Source: Siphonodentalium dalli
Taxonomy: Eukaryota > Mollusca > Scaphopoda > Gadilida > Siphonodentaliidae
Assembly: GCA_032622095.1 (NCBI GenBank)
Contig: CP136064.1
Location: forward strand, 2,294,001 to 2,358,000
DNA length: 64,000 nt
Direction: 5' to 3'
The position numbers and the translations under genes are program-made. Positions 1 through 12,391 of this stretch are shown here, one piece after another. The notes beneath the pieces are model-generated. The model ran no database searches. It was not told the origin of the DNA and saw only the letters and a list, made by a program, of their open reading frames with translations. Every line of letters starts with the position of its first letter. Within the stretch, counting starts at the first letter, position 1.

Positions 1-1302
1 TTGTTAGGCAGGGTGGGTATAAAATGATCCCCGAAAATGACTCACATAAGCCTGCACAGTCATCGAATAAATAATGTTTAAACTAAAGTATATCTGATCA
101 AAATGGATTGCTCATAAAGTGAACATGTACATACATACAATAACCTCTCCATGACCGTTTATATTTCTGCTGAAGTTGATCTATATATGCCAATTGGTTG
201 GGGTAGATTACATGGGTGCATGAATCCAGCATGATATATACAAGTTATGGGATATAGCCAGACTGATCTGATAACTCCCAGTAGAATTAGAACAGTTAGA
301 GGCATTAGGATATAGATGGATCGGCCTGTATAATATGATCTGAAAGATGCCTCTATTATTATAGTGAACGATGGCCATCACCATAGCTACGCGGGCTTAT
401 TCAACTTCCTTAATTTCCTCATTTCCTTTGGTTCATGATAATGTTCTAAGCAGAATCAACATGGCACGCCACGAGCTTTTATTAACTCCAACTATTACTT
501 CACATTGTGTTGTAAGAAGTTAGTGGACTACTTGCCCCATTATGTCATTCAGTATTCAGAACCTAGATTCCATATTGAACATAATAAATCAAACTGATGA
601 CACGACACCAGAAGACCCATCACTACCAGTGGCTTCTTTACTCGTTTCCCATTGTGTGGTCGTACATTTCGTCAAAACGCGAGAATTAGTAATATCGCCT
701 GCCATTTTTGGCTCGTATATATACAATTCACATTCTTCCGTCATTTAAACTGCCGGGTTGGATATGCAGAGAAGTTGCGCATTCTCCCACTAAACTCTCC
801 ATACACTTAAATCATATAAATCAATATGGGATATCATTTTGCTGTATACTATCAATGGCCAATACCAGCCTACTGTGTTCATACCAAGACACCTTTCGTA
901 TGTTGGGCGAATCACTTTGTGTCACTACCACCGATTAACTGAACACCAGGAAAGTAGTGATGGATCGGTTTCGGTTTTTGTTGTTCGGTTTCGGTTTTTA
1001 AAAAAAACCGAAGAACCGAACCGATCGTAATTGAAAAAAACGGAAAAACGACGGTTCCCGATTTTAAATCCTGGCAAAATACTTTTTTCTTCTGTTTGTG
1101 GCTTTTTCCTGTTTAAAAAACTGAAACTGGTAACCAACGTGCTCGAACTTGTAAATCGAATCGCTAAACAATACCACAAAAAGGAATCGGGGGAATAAGT
1201 ATTCATATTAAAACATAACAGGTGCGCGGAGCTGAGATATAACACACGAAAATAATTTTCTACAAAATTCGCGACGGAATAAGTCTTTGAACGTTCTATG
1301 AC
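1..1302. other. Unassigned non-coding DNA
   Basis: No gene, RNA or element was recognised. Short overlapping reading frames of about 60-106 codons have no recognisable motif. The only structure is an imperfect inverted repeat at about 963-1028, built from GATCGGTT-type arms and a repeated TTCGGTTT motif around an A-rich centre. Confidence 0.5.
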
Positions 1303-1335
1303 ATGGCGGATAAATTAGATCGAATATCAGCTCAG
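1303..1335 (+). CDS. Candidate first coding exon (weak)
   Basis: An ATG in good context (GACATGG) opens a frame reading MADKLDRISAQ that ends exactly at a plausible splice donor, CAG followed by GTAATT at 1336. This is what a short 5' coding exon looks like, but 11 residues are too few to identify a protein and no partner exon could be matched. The call rests only on start context and donor. It may be chance. Confidence 0.2.
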
Positions 1336-1468
1336 GTAATTCAGGTTATAACTGGTTATAATGGAATTTTTATTTGTTTGTCAAGTGTTAAAAGCGAATT
1401 TTTATTCGTATACATCCGATTACAATGGGATGTGACTGAGAAATAGAAAACAGGGCAATTCCCCAATA

Positions 1469-1480
1469 AACCCCCCCCCC
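1469..1480. repeat. Poly-C tract
   Basis: Run of about a dozen C residues; on the minus strand a G run. Low-complexity, length-unstable sequence. Confidence 0.9.
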
Positions 1481-1609
1481 CCAACTCCGACTCAGAGCTA
1501 GACATTGGGGTCTACACATACTTTCTAATTTCACATTGAGAGTGGGATTTTCTCTTCAACTCTCTCCTCCCTTAACTCTTTAACACTCAAATAGTTTTCT
1601 AGCGTAACC

Positions 1610-1664
1610 CTCAATGACGTGATTTGACGTGGCTACCTATTCCTCAATGACGTGATTTGACGTG
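1610..1664 (+). repeat. Duplicated TGACGTGATTTGACGTG motif
   Basis: The motif TGACGTGATTTGACGTG preceded by CTCAA occurs twice (1610-1631 and 1643-1664). The same motif lies inside the long terminal sequence at 4925-5070 (inverted) and at 56305-56470. Each copy carries two TGACGTG boxes, which resemble CRE/bZIP sites; any binding is inference. Probably a remnant of the same mobile element. Confidence 0.7.
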
Positions 1665-1718
1665 TTGGTTTGCATGGCAAGTTTTTCGTTTATATAAACG
1701 GTGTATTATTCAGTTTTT

Positions 1719-2245
1719 AGCTCACCTGAGACGAAGTCTCCGGTGGAGCTATAGTCATCACTCCTCGTCCGTCGTCCGTCCATCCGTCCGTCAACAATTC
1801 TTTGAACATCTTCTTCTAAAGTTCCATTGGACCGAATTGGTTCATATTTGGTGTGGATGTTCCCTAGGTGACTCTCATTCAGATTTGTTCAAATGAGGTC
1901 ACTGGGTCAAATAGTTGCGAAAGCAGGGCCACAACTCTATTCCTTCATAGTAATTCTTATAACGACTTCTTTTCCAGAACCATAAGGCCTAATGGGTTCA
2001 TATTTGGTGTGGATGTTCCCTAGGTGACTCACATCCAGATTTGTTCAAATGAGGTCACCAGGTTGATTAGTTGAGAAACCAGGGCCATAACTCTTTCCCT
2101 CCATAGTAATTCTTTTAAACATCTTCTTCTCGAATACCATCAGGCCAAATGGGTTCATATTTGGTATGAAGGATCATTGGTTGACTGGGGTTCAGATTTG
2201 TTCAAATGAGGTCACTGGGTCAAATGTGGGTGGGGCCAGGGACAT
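1719..2245 (+). mobile_element. Core-repeat element, family with AGCTCACCTGAG head
   Basis: Starts with a palindromic head (1719-1751, AGCTCACCTGAGAC paired with a near-complement), then a pyrimidine-rich GTCCGTCC tract, then three diverged tandem units of roughly 150-170 bp (about 1800-1950, 1965-2100, 2110-2245). Each unit has TTCATATTTGGTGTGGATG, TTTGTTCAAATGAGGTCAC and CATAACTC. Related copies lie at 57604-57877 plus 58912-58990 and at 60575-60955. Such elements are common in bivalve genomes. Non-coding. Confidence 0.75.
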
Positions 2246-2736
2246 AACTCAGAAAAAAAAAATTCAGATTAAACTCTTTAACCAAAAAAGAAAAGAATAG
2301 AAAAGAAATGATATATTAAAAAATAAAAGAATATTTAAAAAAACTGTGGAATTGTTTTTTTTTATTAGAATATTTAAAAAAAAAAAAAAAAAGTGTATTT
2401 AACTCCATGGTCAATTTAATATATATATATATTGTTTAACATTTTTTGATAATTGAAAAACTAATGCCATTACATTTCTGTAGGTTGTGGCCCCTGGCCC
2501 TTCATTCAAGTGCACTGCTTCTGCCACCCTGGCCTGGTCTCAAAAATAAAATTTACTCAAATTCTTGACAGAATCATTAATAAGAAGCATTTACTTTGGC
2601 TGTAACTGTATATATGCTGGGTATGCCGACACAATCATGTCAATCTTGATATGTTTATAAACATTCCTGCAGATTTGCTAGATGTCATTAATTCCCAATC
2701 TCTCATGTATTGTTCATATCAGGACTAATGTCATTT
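2246..2736. other. A/T-rich low-complexity DNA
   Basis: Contains A-rich runs (2255-2400, including a long A tract around 2375-2392) and a short TA microsatellite near 2420-2432. No gene seen. Confidence 0.6.
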
Positions 2737-3575
2737 GCAGAATGAGGTCCCCAGAGGGTGAATTTAGTGATGCTATCCCACACAGCGGCCTAGCATCACC
2801 AAATTCACCCTCTGGTGACCTCATTCTGCTTAGGCCTCATCTTCTGGGAAGTATCTATAGTATCAAATTAACATTGTTGTTAGTTACATTTCCCTTCTAG
2901 GAAGTTTCTATATCCCCTAATTTGCAGAAGATAAATTCCTAATTGAGGTGCCCAATGGGTGAACATCACCAACTTCAACTGGGGAACTTCAATCTTATCC
3001 TAGGTCTGCCATAGCAGTTGGGGGCCCTAGCAGAATGAGGTCCCCAGAGGGTGAATTTAGTGATGCTAGCCCGCTGTGCGGGATAGCATCACTAAATTCA
3101 CCCTCTGGGGACCTCATTCTGCAAATGACAGACACACTTTCACACTATTTCAAGGCTTGATTGTATAATACATTGTGTTGCTTGAGGCCAGGCATGCACA
3201 ATGTAGGAACATACAGTAATGCTCTAATTAATCGACCTCTTAACCAAAGCAGAATTATGGGTAACTTTTCAGGATTTAGTCGGAAATATGGCTTGTTGCC
3301 ATTCATCGGAAAGCTCTCGAGGAGAGCTTTCCGATGAATGGCAACAAGCCACAGCGGGCTAGCATAACCAAATTCACCTTCTGGAGACCTCATTCTGCTT
3401 AGGCCTCATCTTCTGGGAAGTATCTACAGTATCAAATTTACATTGTTGTTAGTTAAATTTCCCTTCTAGGAAGTTTCTATATCCCCTAACTTGCAGAAGA
3501 TAAAATTCATAAATGAGGTGCCCAATGGGTGAATATCACCAACTTCAACTGGGGAACTTAAATCTTATCCTTATC
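2737..3575. repeat. Hairpin-bearing tandem duplication
   Basis: Two long hairpins share the same arms: 2737-2829 (39-bp arms, two mismatches) and 3030-3122 (39-bp arms, perfect; GCAGAATGAGGTCC at both ends on opposite strands). The roughly 215 bp after the first hairpin (2783-3003) is repeated at 3352-3570. Between them a different palindrome (3290-3350) with perfect 29-bp arms has replaced part of the second hairpin. Related hairpins occur at 59102-59195, 59510-59590 and 60965-61030. Likely a MITE-like family. Confidence 0.8.
3290..3350. repeat. Perfect 61-bp palindrome
   Basis: Arms 3290-3318 and 3322-3350 are exact reverse complements (29 bp, beginning GGCTTGTTGCC) around a three-base GAG centre. 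It sits at the broken left edge of the second copy of the duplicated segment. Confidence 0.9.
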
Positions 3576-3760
3576 AGATTTGTGAAAATGGGATCACAAA
3601 GTCAAATAAGGGCAGAGCCAGAGACTTAACTATTTCACTGCATAGTAATTCTTAAAATATGTTTTGCAAGAACTATTTGGCTTATATAGAATGGAATGTT
3701 CTTCCTTGACTGCAATTCAGATTTGTTTTTAAATGGGGGGTGATCAGTAGTGTACAGTTG
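3576..3760 (+). repeat. Decayed core-repeat unit
   Basis: Similarity to the units at 1800-2245 (CAGATTTGT, GTCAAATA, GGGCAGAGCCAG, CATAGTAATTCTTA) shows a degraded copy of the AGCTCACCTGAG family. Confidence 0.55.
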
Positions 3761-3869
3761 GCAATTTCAAGGTGGATTTTCACCAATCTACATACTCTCT
3801 AGCCACATATCCTGTTTAAATCTACTTCTTTTAAAGTGATTATGAAAAGTGCTGACTGTTTTGGTCTCC

Positions 3870-3940
3870 AGAGTCCCAGTCTTATCAGTCTTTGCAGTCT
3901 GGTGAGCGACCCCACAGTCATTGACTGTCTTGTTTTATGC
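3870..3940 (+). repeat. Dispersed repeat, copy 1
   Basis: A segment containing CAGAGTCCCAGTCTT and GTCATTGACTGTCTTG is repeated at 61745-61805. Non-coding; type unknown. Confidence 0.6.
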
Positions 3941-4030
3941 TTTATTGAATATGAATACTGCTGTGACATAACTGTTCAGATCAACACCTTGTCAATTTCT
4001 GGTCAAGTAGCGGGAAGTTTATATCGCTAA

Positions 4031-4924
4031 GTGCAGTTTAATATGGAATAATCCATTTCAATCCCGGCTGGGGGTGCAAATAATTATTCCATTTTCAATG
4101 ACATACCGGTACCCAGGTATTACAACGTACTGGTATCAGTACTGAAATTGTCTTCTAATGTTTCCAAATCCGCCTGAACAAACCAAAGATCTATTTCTTG
4201 TTGCCATTTTCTGAATAATTATATCGTTTGAACCAACTTTGCGATTCTTAATTCAACTTCGGTCGAGTGAAAACCACGTGTGTGTGTTGTGTTGCAAACC
4301 GGAAGTGGATCAATCGGGAGGTTAATGGAAGAGCCTGTATAATTGATGGAAGAGCCGGACCAATCCAGTGATGGCAGAATCAAGCCTCACCCAAATAAGG
4401 AAGTTTTATTTTTTATTTTTTATTGATATTGGGAATCGTAGGGATTATTCATATTTAAGAGACGAGTAATACCATCGCACCAGATAAATAAACAACGTGT
4501 TTTGCGAAAGCGACAAACTGAAAATGACGCAACCAACTGAAAATGACGCAACCAACAATCACGTCATAAAATGTTATGATTTACTCGATATTAAAGCTAG
4601 ATTTTTCCAGTTTTCTCCGCAAAAGTTTAAATTATAATCGGAGATGGGATGTGTATTCCCTTCATCACAAGGATTTCCCCCAAAACGAACCGTCTGTTCA
4701 ACTTTTTCTGGTGACTTTCTCAACTTTTCCGAGGAAGTTTGGCATAAATAAAAATGAAATTTTATCCATTCCTGCATGATTTAGACCGACCAGTTCCGTT
4801 GTATAGGCATGATTCTCACAATGAAAATTTAGCTGGTAATAAGTTGTAGAATAACGGATACAATTTGCATTGAAATGTAACTTTCGGTGGTGTTCAAGAA
4901 ATTTGCGGTAACAACATGTCTAAT
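4031..4924. other. Unassigned DNA
   Basis: No recognisable gene. Overlapping reading frames on both strands at 4574-4779 (67 codons each) mirror each other and show no domain. Confidence 0.5.
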
Positions 4925-5070
4925 AAAATTATCAATAAGCGAGCGCAATAAATTCGCTGCTAATTACGCCCTGTTGTCTACCTTGACGTTATATTTGAGG
5001 GCTGTCCGGGGTAACGTCACGGGTACCCGTTAGACACGTCAAATCACGTCATTGAGGGTTAAAGAGTTAA
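4925..5070 (+). repeat. Long terminal sequence with inverted partner at 56305-56470
   Basis: About 145 bp running from the TAATTACGCCC block through TTGTCTACCTTGACGTTA to the TGACGTG-type boxes and GGGTTAAAGAGTTAAT. The reverse complement of 56305-56470 matches it closely. In both places the sequence beyond GAGTTAAT is a shared body (5200-6080 and 55900-56300), so these look like the left and right ends of two copies of one TIR element. Confidence 0.65.
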
Positions 5071-6090
5071 TATCACGTAAAGACATGACGCGTATGCAGT
5101 ATATGACATATGTTAATCTGTATAAGAAATTAAAGCTATGCGCATTTACTTAAAAGTAGCCGATTAAATTAATTTCCCATGATGTTATGCCAGGACATCT
5201 GGTAGTGTAACGAACACATACTTTTGTATATTTAGTGCCATTTTGGCAGCCATCTTTGATGAAATTGAACATTTCTATTGAAATGTGATAATAATTCCGT
5301 ATGTGGCACGAATATCTCTTTCCCCTCACTGAATTTGATCATTTCGTTAAATCTATTGCTAGAATATTGGAATTGATTTTTAACAAAATATTATAATTCT
5401 GTTTTATGTTTTATAAAGTTGATTTTTGACAGACCGAGCATGTTCTGTACAATACATTTTGATGCACTGCATTGGTGAAGCAATCAGTAAGCACTGAATT
5501 TTCATAATTCGCAGTCGCTACCAAAACGGAAAGACATTTACATGAGATCCTAGAAAATCGCAAAATTGTTGATATTCTGGTGCCATTTTGGTAGCCATCT
5601 TTGACTGGAATAACATTTTTCCGTGAATTTGGGTACTGTACTTTGAGAACTACTGTTGATGAATTGCCCTTACTGAAAAAAATGTATAACAATTAAGAAA
5701 TATGCGCAGAATTTGTCAGTTCTGAGGACAACCCTACATCTGAACTGAACTGACAATGATGTCATCTTTGTGACATCATAATTCCCTCCAGTTGCGGACC
5801 CATGAAGTCTAACAAACTTTTTCCAACGAAGTAAGTAATACCCTATCATAATATCATAGTCTCTACATTTGTTCAAAAATATTTGGAACTGGTTGAGTAA
5901 TATGACTTTATTTTGTGTTATGTTTATTAACTAATCATTGGAGCAATTAAATATGCAATTATTGGGGTCCTAGCCCCTTCCAATCCCTCAAAAATTTGAT
6001 TTTACAGAACGTGGTATAAAATTTCACAAAAAATCACAATTGGGATTTTTGTCATATTTCAACAAGAAATGAAAAGAACTTTGTAATGTA
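5071..6090 (+). repeat. Dispersed element body
   Basis: Shares blocks with 55900-56300, for example TTTGGAACTGGTTGA, ATGACTTTATTTTGT and GTGGTATAAAATTTCAC (present as a variant in the other copy). It also holds several GCCATCTTTGA motifs. No coding sequence recognised. Confidence 0.5.
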
Positions 6091-6414
6091 AGTGAGGCAT
6101 ATCATTACCTATGAATGTTCCAACTCACTGGAACCAAAATTCTTACCTTGGCTCAAAATGGCTGCCAAAATGGCCTCCAAAATATGGAAAATGGTAAATA
6201 TTGCCCCAGGGTGTCCTGCAATCGTTTACAAGTTGTGGTTGATGTATACAAATGGCTATTCTGTATTCTATACATTGAATACTAGCATGTCTGATGCACC
6301 ATGGATTATTTTTACTATTGTCACCACTGACATCACCCGAAATATTGGATTTTTCTCTCACAAACTTGACATAAATATCGACAAAAATTCACCTTTCAGG
6401 GTTCGACCATTTTT

Positions 6415-9400
6415 AGCTCAACTTTACTTTGTAAAGTTTGAGCTATTGCCATGGCTTGGTATCCGTCGTCCGTGTGTGCGTGTGTGCGTGTGTGTGTGCG
6501 TGATGCGTCAACAATTTCCTTTAGCACGGGCTACAGTTCGTACCTTTGGTCCGATTATTATGAAATTTGTCATGGATGTTGACATTGACATGTAGATGGG
6601 AACGAGTCATTTTGGGGTCATTCGGAAAAAAAACATGGCCACCAGTGGCCATCTTGGATTTAAAAATTCAATCCATTAGCACGGGCTACAGGCTGTACCG
6701 TTCGTCTTATTGTCATGAAATTTGTCATGGATGTTAATATTGACATGTAGATGGGAACGAGTAATTTTGGGGTAATTTGGCCAAAAAACATGGCCGCCGG
6801 CAGCCATCTTAGATTTTACTCTTTGCATGACTAAATCCTTTGACACGGGCTACAGGTCGTACCTTTGGTTAGATCATCATAAAATTTGTCATGGATGTTA
6901 ACAATGACATGTAGATGGGAACGAGTCTTTTTTGGGTCATTCGGGCAAAAAACATGGCCGCCAGCAGCCATCTTGGATTTTACTCTTTGTATGACTAAAT
7001 CCTTTAGCACGGGCTACAGGTCGTACCTTTAGTCTGATCATCATGAAATTTGTAATGGCTGTTGAAATTAGAATGTAGATGGGAACGAGTCGTTTTGGGG
7101 TCATTCGGACAAAAAACATGGCCACCAGCAGCCATCTTTGATTTCAAAATTTAATCCATTAGCACAGGCCACAGGTCGTACTGTTCGTCTGATCATCATT
7201 AAATTTGTCATGGATGTTAACAATGACATGTAGATGGGAACGAGTAATTTTGGGGTCATTCGGCCAAAAAACATGGCCGCCAGCAGCCATCTTGGATTTT
7301 ACTCTTTGTATGACTAAATTCTTTAGCACAGGCTACAGGTCGTACCTTTAGTCTGATCATCATAAAATTTGTCATGGATGTTAACAATGACATGTAGATG
7401 GGAACGAGTCATTTTGGGGTCATTCGGCCGAAAAACATGGCCGCCTTCAGCCATCTTGGATTTTACTCTTTGTATGACTAAATCATTTAGCACGGGCTAC
7501 AGGTCGTACTTTTAGTCTGATCATCATAAAATTTGTCATGAATGTTAATAATGACATGTAGATGAGAACGAGTCATTTTGGGGTCATTCGGCCAAAAAAC
7601 ATGGCCACCAGAAGCCATCTTGGATTTTACTCTTTGTATGACTAAATCATTTAGCACGGGCTACAGGTCGTACTTTTAGTCTGATCATCATAAATTTTGT
7701 TATGGCTGTTGAAATTGTAATGTAGATGGGAACGAGTCATTTTGGGGTGATTCGGATGAAAAACATGGCCGCCAGCAGCCATCTTTGATTTCAAAATTCA
7801 ATCCATTAGCACAGGCTACAGGTCGTACCTTTATTCTGATCATCATGAAATTTGTCATGGATGATAACAATGACATGTAGATGGGAACGAGTCATTTTGA
7901 GGTCATTCGGCCAAAAAACATGGCCGCCAGCAGCCATCTTGGATTTTACTCTTTGTATGACTAGATCCTTTAGCACAGGCTACAGGTCGTACCTTTAGTC
8001 TGATCATCATAAAATTTGTCATGGATGTTAACAATGACATGTAGATGGGAACAAGTCATTTTGAGGTCATTCGGCCAAAAAACATGGCCGCCAGCAGCCA
8101 TCTTGGATTTTACTCTTTGTATGACTAAATCATTTAGCACGGGCTACATGTCGTACTTTTAGTCTGATCATCATAAAATTTGTCATGAATGTTAATAATG
8201 ACATGTAGATGGGAACGGGTCATTTTGGGGTCATTCGGCCAAAAAACATGGCCACCAGAAGCCATCTTGGATTTTACTCTTTGTATGACTAAATCCTTTA
8301 GCACGGACTACAGGTCGTACCTTGAGTCTGATCATCATGAAATTTTTCGTGGCTGTTGAAATTGGAATGTAGATGGGAACGAGTCATTTTGGGGTCATTT
8401 GGATGAAAAACATGGCCGCAAGTGGCCATCTTTGATTTCAAAATTCAATCCATTAGCACAGGCTCCAGGTCGTACTGTTCGTCTGATCATCATAAAATTT
8501 ATCATGGATGTTAATATTGACATGTAGATGGGAACGATTAATTTTGGGGTCATTCGGCCAAAAAACATGACCGCAGCAGCCATCTTGGATTTTGCTCTTT
8601 GTATGACTAAATCCTTTAGCACGGGCTACAGGTCGTACCTTTAATCTGATCATCATAAAATTTGTCATGGATGTTAGCAATGACATGTAGATTGGAACGA
8701 GTCATTTTGAGGTCATTCAGCCAAAAAACATGGCCGCCAGCAGCCATCTTGGATTTTACTCTTTGTATGACTAAATCATTTAGCACGGGCTACAGGTCGT
8801 ACTTTTAGTCTGATCATCATAAAATTTGTCCTGGATGTTAACAATGACATGTGGATGGGTACGAGTCATTTTGGGGTCATTTGTCCAAAAAACATGGCCG
8901 CCAGCAGCCATCTTGGATTTTACTCTTTGTATGACTAAATTCTTTAGCATGGGCTACTAGTGCAGCGGCCAAATCGAAAAAGAGCTCTAGTTTTCGAGAT
9001 ACCCCTACCCACGGTAGAACAAGTTAAAACTAACTTTTTTTAAATGAGAAATATATACTCTTTACGAAAATCATAGTGAAAAATAACGGAATTGGTGGTG
9101 GCTATTCTCAAATTGACGATGAACGATACCCACCAGTGACTTTCCCCAGAAATTAACGATTTTGGTAAAGTGAGCCCTGCGGCTATGTCCTAAGTTATTT
9201 GCCCACATTGTTGGTGTTAAAATGCCTACAGCATACCTTATTTGTACCTGATATGCAAGAAGTGTTGGTTAATTTTGATTTTCGTGCCATTTGGAGCCGA
9301 AACATTTATTTTTTGTTGAAAAATCGCTCTTTTTAAAACAAATTATATTTTTCGAACATTATCATTCAAACGTATATTGCAATAATATTGAAATATTTAG

Positions 9401-10635
9401 GTCATATGGTGTAGTAGTTATCTAACAAGCATATGAAGAAAGAAGTTAACAACAATTTTGAACGGTTTGCGAGATATTGGATTTTAGCTACCCCTCCCCC
9501 AAACACGTTTTTGGTCGAAAAAAATACATATTTTTGATAATGTCATTACAAACATGTTTGAATTGATCTGAATGGGACCCAATATGAATATTGTACTGAA
9601 AGTGTTGTCCAGAGATGCCGTTTAAACGATTACAGATGTGTTCAGGCTTTCAGACCCCCAGTTACAACAACAACAATTATGTTATTGATAACAGTTAATT
9701 TTGCATGCATTAACATCGATGTTAAGTACTAAAACCTTTGTTATAAACAACGTGACCAACTATATGTCCTAACAGTTCAATTCGAAAATGTTTGTAATGT
9801 CCTTATCAAAAATATGTATTTTTTTCGACCAAAAACGTGTTTGGGGGAGGGGTAGCTAAAATCCAATATCTCGCAAACCGTTCAAAATGTTTGTTAACTT
9901 CTTTCTTCATATGCTTGACAGATAACTACTACACCATATGGACTACATATTTCAATATTATTGCAATATCCGTTTGAATGATAATGTTCGAAAAATATAA
10001 TTTTGTTGAAAAAGAGAGATTTTTCAACAAAAAATAAATGTTTCGGCTCCAAATGGCACGAAAATCAAAATTAACCAACACTTCTTGCATATCAGGTATA
10101 GATATGGTATGCTGTAGTCATTTTGACGCCTACAATGTGGGCTAATAACTTAGGACATAGCCGCAGTGCTCACTTTACCAAAATCGTTAATTTCTGGGAA
10201 AAGTCACTGGTGGGTATCGTTCATCGTCGATTTGAGAATAGCCACCACCAATTCCGTTATTTTTCACTATGATTTTCGTCTAGAGTATATATTTCTCCTT
10301 CAAAGAAAGTCGGTTTTAACTTGTTCTACCGTGGGTAGGGGTACCCGACCACTTTTGGCGTTTGGCCGCTGTACTATACAGGTCGTACCTTTAGTCTGAT
10401 CGTCATAAAATTTGTCATGGATGTTAACGATGACATGTGGATGGGATACAATCATTTTGGGGTCATTCGGCCGAAGACATGGCCGTCAGCAGCCATCTTG
10501 GATTTTACTTTTCTCTTCATGTCTATAAACTAGTATTAGACATTCAACTTTCCACATTCCTAATCGCTCCATTGACTGTAATACATTAAATTATTCCCTT
10601 TCCAAGTTGAGCTACAGTGTCATTGACACTTTCAT
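6415..10635 (+). mobile_element. Satellite-bearing composite element, copy 1
   Basis: Begins with a palindromic head (6415-6444, AGCTCAACTTTAC and its near complement), then a CCGTCGTCCGTGTGTG tract, then about 16 tandem units of about 161 bp. Each unit has GGGCTACAGGTCGTACC, TCATGGATGTTAACAATGAC, GATGGGAACGAGTC and GCAGCCATCTTGG. It ends with AAGTTGAGCTACAG and the small palindrome AGTGTCATTGACACT. TAGCTCAACTT near the start and AAGTTGAGCTA near the end are inverted copies. Other copies: 43100-45406 (+) and 21578-22720 (-). The plan matches non-autonomous elements with tandem cores known in bivalves (pearl, Helentron-associated HINE); the superfamily is inferred. It is interrupted by the foldback at 8957-10376. 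Confidence 0.75.
8957..10376. mobile_element. Foldback element with ~600-bp inverted arms
   Basis: Left arm 8957-about 9572 and right arm about 9774-10376 are reverse complements with few differences; the outer ends read TAGTGCAGCGGCCAAA and, on the other strand, TAGTACAGCGGCCAAA. The spacer is about 200 bp and non-coding. It splits one unit of the surrounding satellite: left flank GGGC-TA, right flank TA-CAGGTCG. Removing the element and one TA restores GGGCTACAGGTCG, the exact unit consensus, so a TA target duplication is well supported. TA targets suggest the Tc1/mariner group; no transposase is present. Confidence 0.85.
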
Positions 10636-10905
10636 TTTCAAGTAAAAGCAACTCTCTTTGGTATTGAAAGGTGTTTATTGTTTTGGTCTATCTTAAATGT
10701 GCCACACTACGGTGTTTATAGACTAAATTGCTCAAGATGGCTTCCAAAATGGCAACCAAATTTGTAAAAAGTTAATTTTTTACACATATCCCAAACATTA
10801 TTCTCTGCGTTATCCGAAAAGGTAGAAAATTGTGACCCACTTGGTTATTATACGTGTTATAGTTAATCAACTGAAACTACGTTCTATTATGTTTGTCCCA
10901 GTTCC
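10636..10905. other. Unassigned spacer
   Basis: Short AT-rich stretch with a GGCTTCCAAAATGGCAACC block. Nothing further recognised. Confidence 0.5.
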
Positions 10906-11210
10906 GTATGGGGCATGACAAATTCATTTTAATGTTGCAGTATGGAATTTTGTGGAGAACCTCTTTTGTGATTCTGGCCATATTATTGAAAGGAAATGGG
11001 CAGAACTTTGAGACGGAACTGAGATGAACCATGATATGTGGGTATTCTGGCCCAATATGTTAAAAATTTATCAACTGGATACAGGGTGGATGCCAAGATG
11101 GCAGCCAGGGAGTTACTCTATGATCATAGATGATGATAATAGGTATACAGGGAGTTATTGTAAGGTCATGCATGATGTGTGGGTATATAGGGAGTGCCCT
11201 GTTGGTATAT

Positions 11211-11833
11211 TTATACCCCCACTTTCGAAGAAAATGGGGGGTATACTGGATTGACTGCGTATGTCCATCCGTCCGTCCGTCCATCACGGTTTCTTCGTCC
11301 GTGTGTCCGTCCGTCCGTCCGACCTCATAACTCGAACAACTATGAACCGATTTCAATAATTTTTGTATGCAATCGCCTTAGGACGGTCTCTCCGCATGAT
11401 GCTAATTGCGGTTCGGTCCGACTTGTTTTTTTCAAGTTACGCCTCAATTTCGACTTATTTTGACTTAGAAAATTCTGTCCGACTTAATAACTTTAACAAA
11501 TATGAACCGATTTCAATAATTTTTGGTATACATAGCTCTCACAATACCCTCTCTACATGATGCGGCTAGGGATCGGCTCAGACTGTTTTTCATAATATTA
11601 CACTTCATTTTCGACTTATTTTGACTTAGAAAATTCTGTCTGACTTAATAACTTTAACAAATATGAACCAATTTGAATAATTTTTCTGTACAAGCTTCTT
11701 GTGACACCATATCGATATTATTAGTCCGAATTTTTCTTTAAAGTTAAAAATCTTTTTTGTTGGGTTTACGGATAATGCGGGTTGAATTTGCCACGGTGGG
11801 GGTATGCTAGCACTCGAGTGCGCACCTCTTGTT
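11211..11833 (+). mobile_element. Core-repeat element, TATACCCCC head family
   Basis: Inserted in the left minisatellite arm. The head is palindromic (TATACCCCC and GGGGGTATA around TTTCGAAG, 11213-11245), followed by a (TCCG)n tract (11260-11322) and about 2.5 units of about 160 bp containing CTTTAACAAATATGAACC, ATTTCAATAATTTTTG and CGACTTATTTTGACTTAG. It ends at GCACCTCTTGTT. Non-coding; a 177-codon minus-strand frame across it is spurious. Confidence 0.75.
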
Positions 11834-12052
11834 ATATTTTGTGGATGTGTTATCATTGGTGGTGTATAGGGAGTAGATGTATGATCTCGGATGGCATATA
11901 TGAGTATGGCAAGCATGGAACTTATGAGTGGTCGTATGTGCGGGTATATCTGAAAGGGCTCACCATTGGTGATGTGTATATGTATAACTGGATTGACTCC
12001 ATGATCATGGGTATGGTGAAATTGAATAGGTATACATGTAGTGTCTGTAGGG

Positions 12053-12391
12053 TCCATGGTGAGGTAGGGGCCTCGGTGGCTCAATCGGTTAGGGGTACCA
12101 CTCCAAGCCGTTTCGCCCTCCAGCGCTGGCGATAAGGGTTCAAATCCACATGTTTCCATCGTGGACTTTGTAACTCGAAATCGTTATCTGGTGGAGTTGC
12201 CAGTTACTCGCCGATGGTCGGTGGTTTGCCGCACATCGTTGACGAGTTTATCAGCCATTGAAATCACTGTTAGATTAGTCGCAAGTGTGCGGATTTCCTC
12301 CACCACTAAAACTGGCAATGTCGTGATATGGCCTTAGTGGCTAAAGTGACAATAAACCCCAATCAATCAATCAATCAATCCATGGTGAGGT
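12053..12391 (+). mobile_element. tRNA-derived SINE, copy 1, with target duplication
   Basis: The SINE body 12066-12378 starts with a tRNA-like head holding an A-box-like TGGCTCAATCGG and a B-box-like GGTTCAAATCC. A central domain includes TCGGTGGTTTGCCG and GGATTTCCTCCACCA, and the tail is (CAAT)n. It is flanked by 13-bp direct repeats TCCATGGTGAGGT at 12053-12065 and 12379-12391. The central domain resembles the Nin-type domain of invertebrate SINEs (inference). A second copy is at 46150-46460. Confidence 0.88.

Noticed and set aside
6092-6595. 167-codon plus-strand ORF.
   Set aside because: It crosses the edge of the composite element into its head and GTGTGC tract; no domain is seen.
12066-12140. 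A tRNA gene, based on A-box and B-box-like motifs.
   Set aside because: No credible cloverleaf; continues into a SINE body with CAAT tail and target duplications, and a second copy exists at 46150.
11626-12159. 177-codon minus-strand ORF, the longest in the window.
   Set aside because: It runs across a core-repeat element, the minisatellite arm and the start of a SINE, so it is a chance frame across three repeats.
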